Source: Chrysoperla carnea
Lineage: Eukaryota > Arthropoda > Insecta > Neuroptera > Chrysopidae
Direction: 5' to 3'
DNA length: 64,000 nucleotides
Assembly (NCBI RefSeq): GCF_905475395.1
Contig: NC_058337.1
Location: forward strand, 118,538,368-118,602,367
The position numbers were made by a program, and so were the translations under genes. This document shows positions 1 through 13,400 of the stretch, in pieces. The number at the start of each line of letters is the position of its first letter. Position 1 is the first letter of the stretch. The notes beneath the pieces were generated by a model. That model made no database searches and was not told the DNA's origin. It was given only the letters and a program-made list of their open reading frames with translations.

Positions 1-283
1 TCATTTTGTATTTTTCCGCAGTTATTGATATTAACAGAGCAGCATTTTCATTGGAATAAGTTGCTGATTGTCAATGTGAATTTTTTTTCGAATAAACTAA
101 AAAATATCGAACTCGCGTCATCACGGGTTTGTAATTGAACTCCTCCAAAACGGATGAACCGATTTTGATGAAATTTTGTGTGTGAGTTATAATGGAAGCG
201 AGAGTGGTTTAGATTCACAATTTGGTTCACTACAAAAATGTTTTTCAAGGTTCCGTAACAAAAAATTAAAACCCATGAAATAA

Positions 284-400
284 ATGGTGGAAACGCATAT
301 AAAACCATATTCATCTAGAATTGTGAGCAGCTATTGGAATAATATTGAGGTACCTATTATTTATTATTATTTATATAGTGAATGGGTATTTATTAGAGCT
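284..400. repeat. Small inverted-repeat element, fragment
   Basis: ATGGTGGAAACGCATATAAA at 284 matches the left end of the elements at 5553 and 24103. No matching right end is evident. The preceding 110-280 bases carry 'aaaacggatgaaccgatttt', a phrase shared by other decayed repeats. Confidence 0.4.
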
Positions 401-526
401 AGATGCGAGCTCAATGAGTCCACTGCTAAACGTTCCAGCCAGACCGAAGGCCAGTTATTCCGAAGTTTTAAGTTTTCACTTCCGCCAGCGGTCCCCATAA
501 TTGACTATCTTTTTTTTAAGAAATAA

Positions 527-3500
527 ATTTCAGATTCTTCAGCCTTTCTATTTACAAGCTAAAAATTGCAAATTGTTAGATTATCGAAGTTAGTTATTAT
601 ATAGTATATTTCAGTTTTAAAGACAACGTGTTTATGTTTTTTCTGTGATAATGTGTTTTTTAAAGCAATCTTTAAAAAACAATCTTTAAATATAATTTTG
701 ATTCTAGGTACTACACCTTTCCTTACAATATAAAAAGTGAACTCTTCGATAAAAGTGCTTACACGATGTTGATTAACAATTTGTTCTTTTTATACCGTTT
801 GTACAAAAAGAACATCTTTATAAGAATCATCAGTTTGTTCAGTAAATTTGTTATAATGGACTAGTTTGTTTATTGGACGCAAGACCAACGAACAATTTTA
901 TAGTGGTATCTAAGATTTTATAGATATCCATTAAAAATTTCCGTATTTATTGCTTTAATTTCTACAGGTTGACCCAAAACACTATACATTTATAAAATAG
1001 TGTAAAATATTGTGTTTTTCCATTAAGATTTCAGCTCTTTAATGTCAAAAATATCAACCACCATTTTCCATAAAATAGCTGGTTTTTTACCATAAAATAG
1101 CTGATTTAGCTAGATTTATTTTAAATATCTCTTTTTTTTAATATTTTTTCACAAATCAAAATAAACTTTTAACACTATAGAAACCGAATACCTCAAATTG
1201 AAAATTATTATTTAATTAATGTCAAGTTATCTTTTTCTAATTTTTGACGTCAATTTATTGGACAAATATTTAATATTTAAATATTCTTGAAAATTTTAAC
1301 ATATATTTAAAAGAATCCAACTTTGATTCCTTGGAAACAAAAAATAACAAAGATAGAAAAAATTTTTTAATGGAATCATAATGGAGTACCATGTAAGTGT
1401 CTGAAAACTTCTGATGTGTATATTAATGTTCTTGCGAAGAGCAGGCTGTTTAGCGAAAATGTGGGTTCTTATTAAAAACGTTAGAAAGAGTATCTTTTAC
1501 CTGGAAAATCCAATAACGTATTCCTAATTGCTATTTTGACAGTTGATAAATACAACTCGAAATATAGTGTTCAACTTTTTACGTGGCTTGTCTTATATCG
1601 TATTTTGAAAAAAATGTGAATAGAAAGCTAAAAGCTGACAATAGCAGCTAATCAAACCAACAACACGTCTAAAATCTTCACTTATACTAAGATCTAAAGC
1701 TTCGGTTTCCATGCAATCCCGAACTTTATGGCACTATTAGTTTTAAAATAATGGAAAAGATATTATTCGGATTCATCGTACTTTCTAAGTCAACTAGACA
1801 CCGAAAAGTCTTCAAAACATTTTAAATCGAGTGTACCTAATCAATTACAATCTGTCTCGTTGTACTTTGAACCCTCAAAAAGTTCAAAATAATTATTAAG
1901 ACATTATACAAGTTTTCTTGAACAACCAATAATTATATTATACCTAGTACTTAATTTAAATATACAAAAAATGAAACTGAAATTATAGTTTGCGTCCATT
2001 AAAGTGTGTATTATGATTTTAAAAATAAAAATAATTTCTTAAACATTCACAAAAAAAAATATATATTAAAATAAACAACACTGCAATACAAAATTAACCA
2101 AGTGTAAAAAAAATAACAAAATTATTTCGTAGGTACCTCTATATTACAAAATTTTAAACAAATTAAATTTAAAAAAAATTTATTACAAAATTCTTACTGA
2201 ATTTGTATTTAAAGATGTACATATTTACACAGTAATTCCAAATAATTATGTAAGATATTTATTTAATAATAAACTTTATAAATCAATTCACTAGAGTTTA
2301 TTATTATTATCCTCGCTTGAATTGAAAAACATATTTGTGATATAACTAATTAGGGTAGAGTAGCCATAATCGTAATTCTTAACTTGTGAAAAAAAGAATA
2401 TTCATTTGTCTATACGTTCTCGATCAAATAATCCATTCATAATCAATTTTTTTAAAATATTTCCGCTGCCGAAAATGACAATTTTTCTTCTTGATAAGAA
2501 AATAATACATAATTAATCATAAATTTGATTATTTCTTGGAAAAAAAAAATAATTTGTATGTTTTATATTCATTTTCCACATTTAACCGTCGAATATAATT
2601 TCGATTTTTTATCTATACTAGCTAAAATGTGTGAAATTAGTGAGAAATTACCCGTGCCTAAAAATAGGTTAGAGAAATAGTATAATATCATCAATAATTT
2701 AATTTCTTTTTATTTATTGGCAATTTTATTACACATATAATATACACCTCATGACATAATGAACAAAATTAAACCATAATACAAGAAAAAACAGGCTAAA
2801 GAAATAATATACAAGATTATCGATATATTTTTTTGTTTTAAACGTCAGAATTTGTATTAAAACCGCCAGTTATGAGAAAACCGCGCGGTTCGATTTAACC
2901 ATCTATCGCCTATTCGCAGATAATACATCCGAAGCTATTTGAATTTCATCTTCCTAATTTCCACGACTCGGCAGAATTGTTTCCAAAGGATGGTAGATTT
3001 TTTACTGCTCTTTGTAAACAAAAGCAGCAAACATGTGTTAAATATTTGTACTCTCGATTACAACAGTTTATTATCCTAACAAACATAATAAAAATATATG
3101 AAATTTAACAGAAATAATAACAAGAAAAAAAAATAGAAGAAATTAAGTAAAAAATAAAAACTGAATTTTTGTTCAAAATAAAAAAACAATAATAATTTAG
3201 ATCAATTATTGTTTGAAAAAAATATGGGTCAATTAATTATATAATAAGTATTTAACAATAATGATGATTATAAATATGTATAGGAAAAAATGACCCACAC
3301 ATTAAAATGGTTGTAATGTATATCTAAAAAAAATGTGTACGTTAAAGTTGTGATTGTTGTAACAATTACCATATCTAGGTAATAATAGTAGATTATATCA
3401 CAACAATTAATTACAGACTCTAAAATATACAGACTGTATATTGAAAACTTTTCGATAAGCTTTAGTTATCTTCCAATTATTTTTTATTTAAACAATGGAT

Positions 3501-5035
3501 CTTATTCGTATCTAACAAACATTGTCTTGGAACCATGGCAGCAGACAAATATTGGACATTATATGAAATTTTGTTTTTTATTTTATTTGAACAGATGTTT
3601 TCTTTGTCAAATATCTTGAGAATTCATACGCCATTATTAAATTTTAGATAAAAATAAATTATATTTACAAATAATTTTAGAAAAAATAAATTATATTTAA
3701 ATATAATTAATTTTATGGGTCGCCATTAATTCTTAGCTCTTACTGACTAAACTTGAAACGGAAAAATATATTTCTTATATATAAAATGTTTACTCTAAAT
3801 CTGTAATTATTTTAGCTTTCGGAGACTATGGAAGTTCTTCTAGACATGTGAAAATCATTCATAATATATATTTATTTATTAAACGCCTGCTAAAACCCAT
3901 TTAAAGCTTGTAATCGTAGTTCTGTTCCAGGCTACTAATTGTCGTATAGAAATTGTATATTACGACCCTAGGCCAGAAAGTTGGATTTCCTTGCGTGTGT
4001 GAAATAAAGTTCGAGATTAAGCCGAAGTCTTACATCGAGACGTTTTTTATACCTAATTTACATAAAAAATCAAAGGTAATAAAAAAATAACATAGGGATG
4101 AAAAATTATGTAAAATTGCACTAAGCTACTAAATTTGTATCAATTTGTCAAAAATACAATTTTTCTTGATCCACACTTAGGCGAAGTAAGAGGGTACGAC
4201 TTCTCATTATATTTCGTATATTAACGATCATTTTTGTCTATAAAAACTAATTAGGTGAGGTTTAGGCAGGGTAAGATCATGCACCAATAAGGAGGCGCTT
4301 CAAAAATAAGTCACAACATACCACTAGTGAGAATTTGAAAATTTTTTCAAAATCGATCTTATAATTTTACAAATTTTTGCTTTTCTACTAAAATAACAAG
4401 CCACAAAATCGTTCTTTCTAGGGTCAAATGCAGCCAGAAAGTACGCATTTTCGGCTAGGGTTAATCAGAAAGATATAGTATTGAATTATTTGTACTAGAC
4501 TATAACAGTTAGAGATGGACGTAGCACAAGATTTTTATGTTATTTTTCTAATCATAATAAAAAGATTAATTTAAAAATTTTTTAACGGATCTTTTCTAAT
4601 ATCTAATCTATGTATTGCAATACCAACACATCAAAACCTGTCTATAAAAAACCAACATTCGTTCCTTGTTGGTTGCAGTAATAATAATTTCAAGTACAGT
4701 TAGAATTTCATAAAAATAATAATATTACAACATTTTTTGTTAATATTAATTTTCTCTAAAAGATATTTATTATTTATTATTGAAATGCTTAAATAGTGTA
4801 TAAATAATGCACTGATAACAACACTCAACGTTTACATGACGTGTTTCGAAATTTATACAACGATTTGCAGTTATAGTTACAACACAACCTAACTATATTT
4901 CGTTTTCTACGATTAGTTTTTTAATGTTTTGTAGGTGTTAACTTGATGTTACTTTTTAATTTCTTATTAAATGACTTTGATAATTAATAAATAATACATA
5001 AATTAAAAATTTAAAGAAAGCACCGACATAAAATC
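527..5035. other. Gene-free AT-rich region
   Basis: I see no open frame of note, RNA gene or well-defined element. It holds long A/T runs and short simple repeats only. Confidence 0.5.
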
Positions 5036-5346
5036 AGGTTTTTGGGATCGTAGCTCTTAAACGGGCGAACTGATTTTAAATATTTTGTTTTGTTTGAAAG
5101 ATAATTTGATCTAGAGTGTTTTTAGCTATTTTTCAAGAGAATCTGCCCAGACGTTTGAAAATCATCACATCTTTTCTAGTTGTTATCGGATACGAAAACC
5201 TAACTTGAAACATTTCCTTTCAAACAAATACTAAATCGAAATCGGATAAAATCATCTATTTAGGAGCTACGATGCCACAGACAGACACAGATACATAGAT
5301 ACACGATACACAGACACACCCCTCGTTGTTAGTCGGGGCTTAAAAA
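5036..5346. repeat. Dispersed repeat of the 'gggguuaaaaa' type
   Basis: Contains 'gatcgtagctcttaaacggg', 'gctacgatgccacagacaga' and ends 'gttagtcggggcttaaaa'. Related pieces lie at 15790-15950, 16850-17130 and 36300-36580. Confidence 0.5.
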
Positions 5347-5552
5347 TGTATTAACTAATAAGAAAAAAACCCAATATGAAATGAAACACGTTACATCATT
5401 ACTTCTAATAAAGTCCAGAAGAAACAAATATCAAGCCAAGAGGAATTGAAAGTCAACGCGTTTATGACAAAAATAAAAGACGTTTATAATTTTTAAGCCT
5501 CTCGATTCTTCTCGTTGAACAGACTATAATGTTTGTAAGATATCTTCAAATA

Positions 5553-5623
5553 GGTGGAAGCGCAAATAAGAACATGGGATATATCTAAGTCTCACAAAAC
5601 TGAATATTCTCAACGCTTCCACC
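5553..5623. mobile_element. Small inverted-repeat element, copy 2
   Basis: GGTGGAAGCG at 5553-5562 and CGCTTCCACC at 5614-5623 are a perfect 10-bp inverted repeat around a 51-base core. Related ends occur at about 285, 24106 and (one end) 25405. Confidence 0.5.
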
Positions 5624-6173
5624 AAAACTATATTAATTTCTGATTAAGGAAAGCTTACAGTAAAAAATTAAATTGCCTTTTATTGATAAATTGTAAGTAA
5701 TCAGGTGGTCTAAATTGGAACTAATGAAAATGAAGTCCACTTCCTGTTTAATAGTACAAATTTTTATTGCTAGTTGGCGGGATTTATCTCATTTGAATTT
5801 GAAATTTTTATTGGCCTTAAAAAATGGGAAATACATGTATTGCCATCTGGCAGTCAAAATTGTAACTACTGAATTCGGGTCTTCTTCTGATTTTAATTAA
5901 TAAAATAACATAAAATTGAAGTTGTCCAGCGAAGCGGGAAGTTGACAGATAGTATTAAATAAATATTTAACTTTAGTGTTACCAGAGAGGGAAAACGATT
6001 TCGAAAATTTTATTTTGAGACAATAGTTTCGAAGCGGATTAATAAATATAAAATTTCGCTGTATTTGATGATTATATTATTCATCATCTACTGTATTCTT
6101 AATGCATGAATTTTTCCAAGGAACATTCAAGAACAAGAACACTCGGTATTCAAAGCTTTAAGAAAATACATTA

Positions 6174-6306
6174 CAGTAGAGTCTCGATAATCGGAAACGT
6201 CCAGAAATCAGAAAAGTTAACACCCACCCGCATTTTCCGCACAGCTCTACCAGTCACTCAAACATCCCTGATTTTTATGGAATCCCGATAATCGAGACTC
6301 TACTGT
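6174..6306. mobile_element. pogo/Tigger-like MITE, 133 bp
   Basis: The ends CAGTAGAGTCTCGATAATCG and its inverse (…CGATTATCGAGACTCTACTG type) form inverted repeats of about 20 bp, flanked on both sides by TA. Ends starting CAGTAGAGTCTCG with a TA target are typical of the pogo/Tigger group of Tc1/mariner elements. It has no coding capacity. Confidence 0.85.
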
Positions 6307-6699
6307 ATTGGGTACTAATTAAAATTAGAAGTATATATACATGCAACCTTGGAATGGGTCAATACGTCAAGATCATATATACTGCACATAAGTCAAAACA
6401 TTTAAAAATCCAAGTCCATAAAACATATCTAAGTACATAAAGGTATTTATTTTTATTTGTTTAAACATATAGTATTATAATAATTATAATTAAAGGTACA
6501 AAAGTACGAAAATAATTAACGCCATTTTAAATAATCATTATTATAGGTATATTTATGATTTAATATATTAATGATTATTATTACTTTTTTATGTGATAGA
6601 CGTATGTTTTATTATTATATTAATTTATTTGAAATGCTATCTGATGATAAGCAGTTAATGTTTTCATCTCGAGAATTGAGTTACAAATTTTATTAGGTT

Positions 6700-6900
6700 T
6701 TTACGTTTGAGTTGGCACAAGACTGTCGTGATAAGCATCAATAGGCATTCAGGAGATTCGTTTGCGAACTCCAAGCTTCTCTTAAGTACAATCGTAGGCG
6801 TTCTGAAAATCTTATATCGCTTCAAAGGGTCTTTATAAGCAAAATCGTTGCGTTTATTACAGAGTACTGGCTAGATGGCAAGTACGCTGAATGACTGGAC
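6700..6900 (+). mobile_element. Second, internally deleted copy of the same RNase H region
   Basis: Blocks 'ggcacaagactg', 'catcaataggcat', 'gatcttatatcgctt' and 'gcgtttattacagagtactgg' match the retrotransposon remnant near 28.6-28.9 kb in the same order. Compared with that copy several segments are missing. It is immediately followed by the tRNA-derived SINE at 6915. Confidence 0.6.
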
Positions 6901-6914
6901 CTACCAGTGTATGT

Positions 6915-7165
6915 CAATCCTAGTAGCTCAGTTGGTTAAAGCGTAACCAATTCCGTTCGCGGTATGCCTAAAATAGCGGGTTCGATTGCCGCCGTCACAA
7001 CAAAAATTAATTTAATATGAATTAAGTGTACTCAGTCTCTGAAAATAATTGAGGAGCTAATAAATGAAATTATCAGCGACAAAGGTGGTAAAACACATAC
7101 ATGGTATCACAATGGGCGCTCTAGCCTAAGTGTGTCCCTCCGCTGAGAAAATTGATTACACTAAT
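6915..7165 (+). mobile_element. tRNA-derived SINE
   Basis: A box-A-like TAGCTCAGTTGG (6924-6935) and a box-B-like GGTTCGATTGCC (6979-6990) have the spacing of an internal RNA polymerase III promoter. The region cannot fold as a proper tRNA (the acceptor stem does not pair and the anticodon region is disturbed), and a non-tRNA body of about 170 bases follows. This is the structure of a SINE. The 3' boundary is approximate. Confidence 0.7.
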
Positions 7166-7879
7166 AAGCAAAGATAAACCAAGTATGTTATTTTATGAAT
7201 ACAATAATCTAGATTCAACCAGAAAATTATTGATCTGGTCTGTCAGGGTCGTATCTAATAAGGCTGTTATTTTTTATGAGATGCATATTCACGTCAATGA
7301 TAAACTATTATTAAATGAAGTGTGAAAAAAGACTTGTAATTTAACTGCTCGAGGCTTCGCACACAGAGTTTTGTAAAAAAATTACGATGCAACAAAGGAT
7401 CTTTACATAAAACAAACTACGAACTTAACGAAAAGATTTTCCTATGTCTGAAAAAGCTATATAGTTTCAAATCACAAAAACTTGGTAAGCTTTCAAAAAA
7501 CAATCCAGTTTTTTGCGTTTAACGAGGCCAGAAAAAAGTTGCCAGCAAATAAAACGTGTGCAATAAAAGGGCTAACAACTAAAGCTTATCTTCGACATAA
7601 TTTAATTGAATCAATAACTATCACAAACTGCAAAAAATTTTTAAAATATATTTTTCAAATTTTGTATATTAAAAATTTGGAAAAAAAATTTCAAACAAAA
7701 TAAAGAATTTTTATATGCGCGACCATTTTCGTTCTTTGACACTAAAATGTCATGTATTCTGAACAAACGAAAACATCCCGATCAACAAAAATGAACAATT
7801 AATCCATCGATTTGTGAATGAAGAGTGATCTATTTAGAATGTTACTTTTAATTTTTTATTAAAAATAACATCACCAAAA

Positions 7880-8040
7880 TTTTTGATAAATTTCGACAAA
7901 TATCCATGCTTATCTCTTGAATGGCATCAATGATATTTAGTTTCAGATCATCTACGGTTTGAGGATCATTAGCGAAGGACTTTGCTTTCAAATATCACTA
8001 AAGAAAAAAGTCAACTGGATTTAAATCACAAGTCTAGGTA
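7880..8040 (-). pseudogene. Remnant of a Tc1/mariner-type transposase
   Basis: The - strand translation across 8025-7900 gives TCDLNPVDFFL, then two stops, then YLKAKSFANDPQTVDDLKLNI. This resembles the C-terminal stretch (DLxPxDFFLWGYLKxKVYxNxPQTxxxLK) of insect IS630-Tc1-mariner transposases. The two stops fall where WG is expected. Only this short piece is readable. Confidence 0.55.
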
Positions 8041-8558
8041 GTCAATTCAAGTCTACTTTACGAGAGATTATTCCAAAATTTAATATGACGATTGATTGCC
8101 TCCTATGAATCTATCTACCATTAAATTTTCCCCGAAATTCGCTTTAACTCAATCTAATTCTCTTTTTCAACGATATTTAACCTATTCGTTTATAATTTTC
8201 ATAATTTAATTATTGCAACTATTTATAATTCAACTAAAAATTAAATAAAATTTATATTAATCAATTGATAAAAAAATACCCAAAAATTCATCTCAATTAT
8301 TACGATCAAAAATTTGATAAGGAATTCTAAAAAATGATAATTAATAATTAAAGGTGTACAAAAAGTGATCATAATCCTTCACAAAAAAAATTTACAAATC
8401 ATTATTATTACATAGTACAGTTTAGGTCAAGTTTAAATCATTTTAATTAATTATCTACCATGTAAATATTAATTATTAATTTTTATATTTTATGAACATT
8501 AAAAAAATATTGAATATTGATTGATTTGAATATTTCTTTTAATATTGATGTATATAAT

Positions 8559-9122
8559 CAGGGCCGGATTTAAATTTCTGCCGCCCTGGGGCACTTTAGA
8601 AAATGCCGCCCTATGACTGAAATTTTATTTTAATAGTTTTGATATCTTATTTTTTAAAAATTAACTAATTAATTGCAGAAAATTTATTATGTATTACATA
8701 TTATTTATTACTGTTCTTTTAAATTAAAATTAATTAGTATTATTTGATAATTCTCCAATTTTAGGAAAATTCATTGATCAATTAAAGTATAACAGAAATC
8801 AAAAAGACATACATAATTTGAAAATATTTTTAATTCTTCAAAAAAACTATATTAATTTATCAATTCCAGAAAATAAAGATATCAAATTTTATTTTTGCAA
8901 ACCTTTATGGAATTAAATTTCCTATATTACAATATACAAAATTTTGATTTGATACATAATGCATAAATTACATTTCTTGAAAAATAAAAATGTTTATTTA
9001 ACAGAATTAGTTAATTATATATTGTATAGAAAATATTTTCTCACATTCCAAATTTTGCCGCCCTAGAAAATTTGCCGCCCTGGGCACTAGCCCCGACTGC
9101 CCCTAGTGTAAATCCACCACTG
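8559..9122. mobile_element. hAT-type non-autonomous element, 564 bp, with 8-bp target duplication
   Basis: The element is flanked by perfect 8-bp direct repeats TATATAAT (8551-8558 and 9123-9130). Its ends are CAGGGCCGGATTTA and, inverted, CAGTGGTGGATTTA (11 of 14 identical). An 8-bp target duplication and CAG...CTG ends are the signature of the hAT superfamily. Inside each end the motif GCCGCCCT occurs twice. There is no transposase, so it needed an autonomous relative. Confidence 0.88.
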
Positions 9123-9130
9123 TATATAAT

Positions 9131-11429
9131 GGAAATATACTTGAAGAATTTATATGGCATTATTTAATAATTGACATGAAGAGATTTTCTTAATATTCGA
9201 CAAGGACGTTATTTTATTTTGAATATTTTCATTAACATCCAAATTTCAAGTAGATATTTTGTAAGATAAAAACTAATTATCAACTACAATGTTGAAAATA
9301 ATTCCATATTTAATATTTAATAAATACCATCGATGTTTAAACGACTGATAGTAGCAAATAGAGATGTTGCATGTTTTTTAATTTTATTTTTTTTCGAAAG
9401 TTAACAATTTAAATAGTTTTTCTTAACTATAAATTCAAACGCCAGTGACGTCAACACATCGTTTTAGCAACGCCACCGCACGGAGAAATGATAAAATAAC
9501 AAGCAGAATGATAAATGGTTTGTTTCTCAACTGAGTTCACTCTGTCATAACGTAATTTTCCATAGAAACCAACTGAAAAATGTAAACTTATCAGTTTATC
9601 AATTATTTCACAGCCTCGACGGGGGTGTCAATATGTCACCGCCGTTTTTATATTCAAAAATATATCAATTTTTTATTAATAATTAATAAAAAACTGACTT
9701 ATAATTTTAAATTGATCAGACAATTCCTTGCAATTTCATGGTACCTGCTCTAAAATTTGTATTTAAATATTTTAAAATCTTAATCTTTAAATTAATTATT
9801 TAAATTTAGATAGCATCATCTATCTAACATCACTATTCATCGGATTTATGAATTATTTAATAATTAAAAATAATAAATAATCGTCTTTTGACTTTGCCCG
9901 TCTTGGCGGATGAAAATTTCCATTATTATTTACTTTTTTTTAATTAAGACCTTTCCAGAACACTTCGTCAGACCATTTTTTTGAAATTTTTAGATAATGC
10001 ATGAGATTAATTATATAATCTACTTTCAATTCGATAGTTATTATGGTCAAATTCGTAAATCTTGGGTCTTAGATGATTGTAATTATTATTATCAATTTTC
10101 AAAAAGTTTCATCAGCTCCAGGAGGATTCCAGGCACCTTTTTCATCCCCGGATAAAACGACCCTGCCCGCATTAAAGAGTTATGAAAACCAAAACACCTG
10201 AAACTTCAGTAGTCTTAAGATTTTAATATTTGCATTCCACAACAGTAGTTATTGTGATCGATTCATGTTAACTATGGAAATCTGTGCATTTTTCAGTTGT
10301 TCATTTGCATAAAATTAATTTCATAAATGGGAGGCGAGAATTATTGATTTATTAAAATGTTTATTTAAAACATTTTTAATTAAATTAAGAAAAAATTGTT
10401 TTGATTTAACGCTTGTCAAATTTAGATGTTATCTGTTTTTTATTTTAAATTAATGAATCACTGTGAGGTGGAACTAATTTTTTATAATTTAAGAGAAAAA
10501 ATTGAACCATTTTTATTCACCACCCGAGTAATTTTTTAAGTCAAATTTAAAATAATTTCACTATAAATCCTGGCGCACCAGAATATTTCTCAAGGTTTGA
10601 AATCTAGATAATACTTTTTCCTCAATCTGCAAAATCATGACAATTTTGGCTTAACAATTTCTAAAAGAAAATTGGTTATAAAAAATCAGTTATCAGTTCT
10701 TAACAATTTATTTCCGCGGGGCGTTTTGCCTGGGAGCATCGATATATTTGTACATAATGCGTCAGATAGAGAATTCTGGCGAGGACTGGTCTCCAACATC
10801 TCTTAGGAGATATGGAACGCATTATCATCATATTCTCCTTAATTATCTTAATCCAATGATTTAATTGAACTTTTTTTCTGTATAAAAAAATTTCATCAAA
10901 AGTTTAAGTAACTTTAATCTATTTTCATTTGAGTTTAGTTTTAAGCCGATTAAATGCAAAATAATTTTGCAATAAATTGTCATAATTTATGACTTTATTT
11001 CAAACCGGAAAGATACAGTCATTATTACAGTATGATTATTGTATGTAAATTAAACAATTACATCTTACATATATGTATGTATCTATGACGGCATTATTAA
11101 TTTACAAATAAATCAATGCGTAATCTAATTTACCTCACCAGATGCTCATGGAAAACTATATTAATTTTCATAAAAAGAAATTTAAGTTGGAAATTCTTTA
11201 TATAACAATTTTTATTACATTAATTTATGTTGTCTGAAGACGTCAATAGCTAACTTCCTTTGCATTATCTGCTTATGGATAATCGTAAATCGCTGACACT
11301 TAAAATTGCTGTAAAATCCCATACAAAGCCTATATATGGGTGCCGTAAAATATTATGTATTAAAAAATTCCAAATTTTTTAATGTTGTCATGAACATGCA
11401 ATAATTATACCCATATTTATGATGATATA
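9131..11429. other. Gene-free AT-rich region
   Basis: No gene or bounded element is recognised. A less AT-rich patch at 9430-9650 is not coding in any frame. Confidence 0.5.
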
Positions 11430-11590
11430 TCCGAGTATATTATATTTAGTTCCAAATTTGTAACGATTAGAAATATTGATACTACAAACAAAATTTAAGT
11501 AAAGGTGTTCATAAAATCACTAAATCACTCGATTTTCGTATATCCGCCTATCCCTCCGTTTGTCAGTCAGTCACCGCCATAAAACATGTG
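11430..11590 (-). repeat. Dispersed repeat, reverse orientation
   Basis: The reverse complement contains GATTTTATGAACACCT, AAATTTTGT, ATCAATATTTCTAA and TTACAAATTTGG in the order found in the + strand repeat ending near 14290. It is a fragment of the same family. Confidence 0.6.
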
Positions 11591-11682
11591 TTTGTATCCC
11601 AATACTGAGTGAAGAATAGAAAAATCAACAACAAGTATTAATCAATTCATAATAATTTAAAGAAACAATCAAGGCTACAAAT

Positions 11683-12532
11683 ACTTATATTTTATAATTT
11701 TTACAAAAATTGTCAGGTGTCATACGACGTTGGAATTAATTAATAAGTGTATTTAATAATAATTAAAATTATTCATACAAGTTAATTGATTTATACCAAA
11801 ATTCTTAATAATTATCGGTTATAAGAATTTCACCAATCCGGTTTTTTAATCAATGTGATATTAAAAGTATATATTTAAAATTCTTAACTGATTTTTCTTT
11901 CCACACCTGAAGTGAATTTCTCTTTAGACAGAAAACTTAACATTTTACATATATCCGTTGATAAATCGAAGCTGGAAGCCAATTGGATTCACGCAAAATT
12001 CACATTTTTCGGCTTGTTTCCTTGTAAAATTATGTTACAATATATTGAAAACAAGTTGAGAGACAAACCATTTATCATCTTGCATATTATTTTATCATTT
12101 TCTGTGTATGTTACTTATATTTTATAATTTTTACAAAAATTGTCAGGTGTCATACGACGTTGGAATTAATTAAGAAGTATATTTAATATAATTAAAATTA
12201 TTCATTCAAGTTAATTGATTTATACCAAAATTCTTAATAATTATCGGTTATAAGAATTTCACCAATCCGGTTTTTTAATCAATGTGTTATTAGCAGTGTA
12301 TTCAAAATTCTTAACTGATTTTCTTTCCACACCTGAAGTGAATTTCTCTTAAGACAGAAAACCTAACATTTTACATATATTCGTTGATATATCGAAGCTG
12401 GAAGTCAGTCGGATTCATGCAAAATTCACATTTTTCTGCTTGTTTCCTTGTAAAATTATGTTACAATATATTGAAAACAAGTTGAGAGACAAACCATTTA
12501 TCATCTTCCATGTTATTTTACCAGTTTCTTTG
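11683..12532. repeat. 430-bp tandem duplication (two copies)
   Basis: ACTTATATTTTATAATTTTT starts at 11683 and again at 12113, and the following 420 or so bases match with scattered differences. A 71-codon open frame in the first copy (11912-12127) is interrupted in the second, so I do not call a gene. Confidence 0.85.
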
Positions 12533-12964
12533 CAGTGGCGTTACTAAAGCGATCTATTGACGTCAATGGCGTTTTAATTTAGAGTTTAGTTTTAAAAATT
12601 ATTTCAATAGTAAAATTATAAGTAAAAATCATTCTTTTTTTATTTTTCTTAGAAATTTTTAGTAAACTTTCGAAAAAAATAAAATTTAATAACATGAAAC
12701 TTCACTTTCCATTCGGTAAACATAGGTAAGGAAATTGTGGCTCTTTTGGCGTTGTAACAGAAAAAGGGAAACACTATATTTTCCACGTTGAAAGCTTGGA
12801 AATTTTCCTTTATTAGCATAGCAGAAATCAATTTATCCAAAATTATAACTTTAATACATAAAGTTGCTGCTGTAACAACCATCGATAATTAAAGGTATAA
12901 ATAATATTTTTTGTGTAATAAATGTTGATAAAATTCTAAAAAATATCTTTTACTAGAATGATAA

Positions 12965-13400
12965 CCACCCGCTTCGCTGGGTTTAAAAGTAAAGATTGAT
13001 AAAGATTGCTCTCGCTTATCCCCTTTCTATAACACTCAAAATAATGGCATAGATTGTTTTACACATAAGTAGGTAAAATATATGTATGGTTTTCTTTTTT
13101 TTTAAATATATAAGTGTAATTATTCATTGAGTATATCAAAGAAGATGGCCGTGAAATATTTTATATTGACTATTTTCATAGAAATCTGTAATTTATGGTA
13201 ATGTCAAAAGTCATATTAAATTAAATTTTTTTATTTGTTTTTTATATATCTTTATAAATTATAGTTCATGTGTTATTATGATATATCAGCTATATTGCTG
13301 AATAGTTTCATTAAAAAAAAATTTGCTAGTTTAAGCGTGAAAGTGTAACAAACAAACAAACAAACAAACAAACATGATTACTTTCGCATTTATAATATAT
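12965..13400 (+). repeat. Dispersed repeat with CGCTTCGCTGGG start and (CAAA)n end
   Basis: It begins ACCCGCTTCGCTGGG and ends in about five CAAA units followed by ACTTTCGCATTTATAATATA-like sequence. Start motifs of this kind recur at 33596, 54965 and, inverted, 55262. It has no coding capacity; the class is uncertain. Confidence 0.55.

Noticed and set aside
6924-6995. Possible tRNA gene
   Set aside because: Box A and box B are present, but the arms do not pair as a tRNA and a SINE body follows.
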